Position numbers and translations under genes: made by a program
Notes under the pieces: model-generated
Databases searched by the model: none
What the model was told of the DNA's origin: nothing
What the model saw: the letters and a program-made list of their open reading frames with translations, nothing else
Source of the DNA: Alphaproteobacteria bacterium
GTDB taxonomy: Bacteria; Pseudomonadota; Alphaproteobacteria; SMXP01
Length of the DNA stretch: 5,204 nucleotides
Direction of reading: 5' to 3'
NCBI GenBank assembly: GCA_021774995.1
Contig: JAJFIM010000420.1
Coordinates: 1-5,204 of the forward strand
Shown: positions 4,488-5,204 of the stretch, piece after piece
Layout: each line of letters opens with the position of its first letter
Numbering within the stretch: the stretch's first letter is position 1

Positions 4488-4512
4488 CAGGCAAAAACAA
4501 AGGAGAAATAAA

Positions 4513-5204
4513 ATGTCAGATAAAATTTACCAGATCGTCACAGACCAGATCATCAAACAACTGGAGCAGGTCAACCAATCCGACTATAACCAGCCGTGGT
4601 TTTGTGTCGGGCATTCCCCCGTTAATTTACGCGGGACGGCCTACCGGGGCATTAATCATATTCTGTTATCCCATTCCGGTTTTCAATCAAATATCTGGGG
4701 AACCTTCAAACAGTGGAAAGAAAAAGATTGCAGCGTCCGCAAAGGGGAACGCTCACAAATTGTTGTGCTTTGGAAATTCTTTAACGAAGCAGACGAGCAG
4801 GGCAATGCTACCGGAAAAACATCCGGTGTCATGACACGCTATTACAAGGTGTTTAATTCTGAGCAGGTAGAAGGCGAACACGCCAGAAATGCTGAGCAGA
4901 AATTTAAAGACAAATTATTAAATCATGATCCGATAGGGCAGGCCCAAAGCTTTGTTGACGGTTACATGGCAACCGAGCGCTTGCCCTTGAGAAATTCAGA
5001 CAGGGCTTACTACAGCGGCGGCATTGCGGAACATATTGCCATGCCGGAGTTAGGACAATTTCACAGCCCGGAGCATTTTTACAGTGTTTATGCCCATGAA
5101 ATTACGCATTCATCAGGCAATAAAAATCGTCTTGACCGCGATCTTTCCGGCAAATTTGGCAGCGAGAAATATGCTTTTGAGGAATTGGTTGCAGAATTGG
5201 GCAG
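4513..5204 (+). CDS. ardC: ArdC-like antirestriction protein, 3' end outside the window
   Basis: The frame is open from ATG 4513 to the window end (230 codons). AAGGAG (4500-4505) sits 7 nt before the start. The N-terminal part (about 1-120) matches the ArdC-type single-stranded-DNA-binding domain (DUF1738): QIIKQLEQ, PWF, LRGTAYRGINHILL, WGTFKQWKEKDCSVRKGER, then YYKVFNSEQVEG. The second part is a zincin-like metallopeptidase domain with SVYAHEITHSSG; HEITH is at 195-199 (zinc ligands His195 and His199, catalytic Glu196). The downstream EELVAELG (223-230) holds the likely third ligand. Such proteins accompany conjugative plasmids, bind incoming single-stranded DNA and protect it against host restriction enzymes. 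The missing C-terminus is probably about 60-80 residues. It supports a conjugative or integrative element as the source of the window. Confidence 0.88.
   Translation, partial: MSDKIYQIVTDQIIKQLEQVNQSDYNQPWFCVGHSPVNLRGTAYRGINHILLSHSGFQSNIWGTFKQWKEKDCSVRKGERSQIVVLWKFFNEADEQGNATGKTSGVMTRYYKVFNSEQVEGEHARNAEQKFKDKLLNHDPIGQAQSFVDGYMATERLPLRNSDRAYYSGGIAEHIAMPELGQFHSPEHFYSVYAHEITHSSGNKNRLDRDLSGKFGSEKYAFEELVAELG

Larger units (their letters stand above)
4179..4512. other. Non-coding leader region before the ArdC-like gene
   Basis: I see no convincing gene in this stretch. Open frames on both strands lack ribosome sites and read as low-complexity Arg/Pro/Ala-rich peptides. It holds the large inverted repeat at 4270-4309, a GCGC-CCTC-GCGC mini-hairpin near 4338-4349, the self-complementary GCATGCATGC (4458-4467) and a hairpin at 4471-4487. 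The middle is GC-rich with short A/T runs. No clear -35/-10 pair stands out. Such structure-rich DNA before an antirestriction gene could be a transfer-related leader promoter or an origin-like region, but nothing proves either. Confidence 0.45.

Noticed and set aside
4192..4500. 102-codon minus-strand open frame across the leader of the ArdC-like gene
   Set aside because: It runs straight through the large palindrome and GC-rich hairpins, has no ribosome site and shows no recognisable domain. Long chance frames are common in such GC-rich sequence.
1..5204. CRISPR array, insertion-sequence ends or rRNA genes
   Set aside because: No regularly spaced repeats, no transposase frame with terminal inverted repeats and no rRNA-like sequence were seen.

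Overview
This is a mosaic accessory region, most likely from a plasmid, integrative conjugative element or genomic island of a Gram-negative bacterium. Proteobacterial affinity is inferred from the mer-type regulator and operator, the HigBA type, and an ArdC-like antirestriction gene. Species cannot be told from the sequence. Base composition shifts along the window: fic and the toxin-antitoxin genes are fairly AT-rich, while the 3954-4178 gene and the leader after it are clearly GC-richer. That fits assembly from several sources.

Layout. At the left edge (1-509, minus strand) are the first codons of a gene that leaves the window and an unrecognised 150-residue gene upstream of it. Head to head with these is a Fic-family protein (545-1426, plus). 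It has an intact HPFxDGNGRxGR motif and a C-terminal winged helix, but its N-terminal part is missing, including the position of the autoinhibitory helix. From 1427 to 1684 lie a terminator-like hairpin, the first copy of a roughly 90-bp dispersed repeat, an 8-bp inverted repeat and a strong sigma70-like promoter. The promoter drives a HigB/HigA toxin-antitoxin pair (1685-2275) with almost no 5' leader. Next to higA is a 3' remnant of a tyrosine recombinase (about 2312-2460).

The minus-strand block 3766-2499 is a small mercury-responsive operon. It starts with a classical MerR promoter/operator (9-bp dyad between -35 and -10), followed by merR with the Cys81/Cys116/Cys125 triad. Next come a small multi-pass membrane protein with CPAC and CPTC pairs (MerC/MerT-like) and an 89-residue thioredoxin-fold protein with CPVC. 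No merA or merP is visible. Between merR and the membrane gene are the first codons of a second, now deleted, copy of the thioredoxin-like gene.

To the right, the second copy of the dispersed repeat (3846-3934) precedes a 74-residue hypothetical gene. A 334-bp non-coding stretch follows, carrying a large imperfect inverted repeat. The window ends inside an ArdC-like protein (ssDNA-binding domain plus HEITH zincin domain).

Taken together this is cargo (mercury response, toxin-antitoxin, Fic, antirestriction) on a mobile backbone. At least three recombination scars can be read: the decapitated fic, the recombinase stub and the truncated thioredoxin-like copy. The two copies of the dispersed repeat bracket the HigBA-mer segment.
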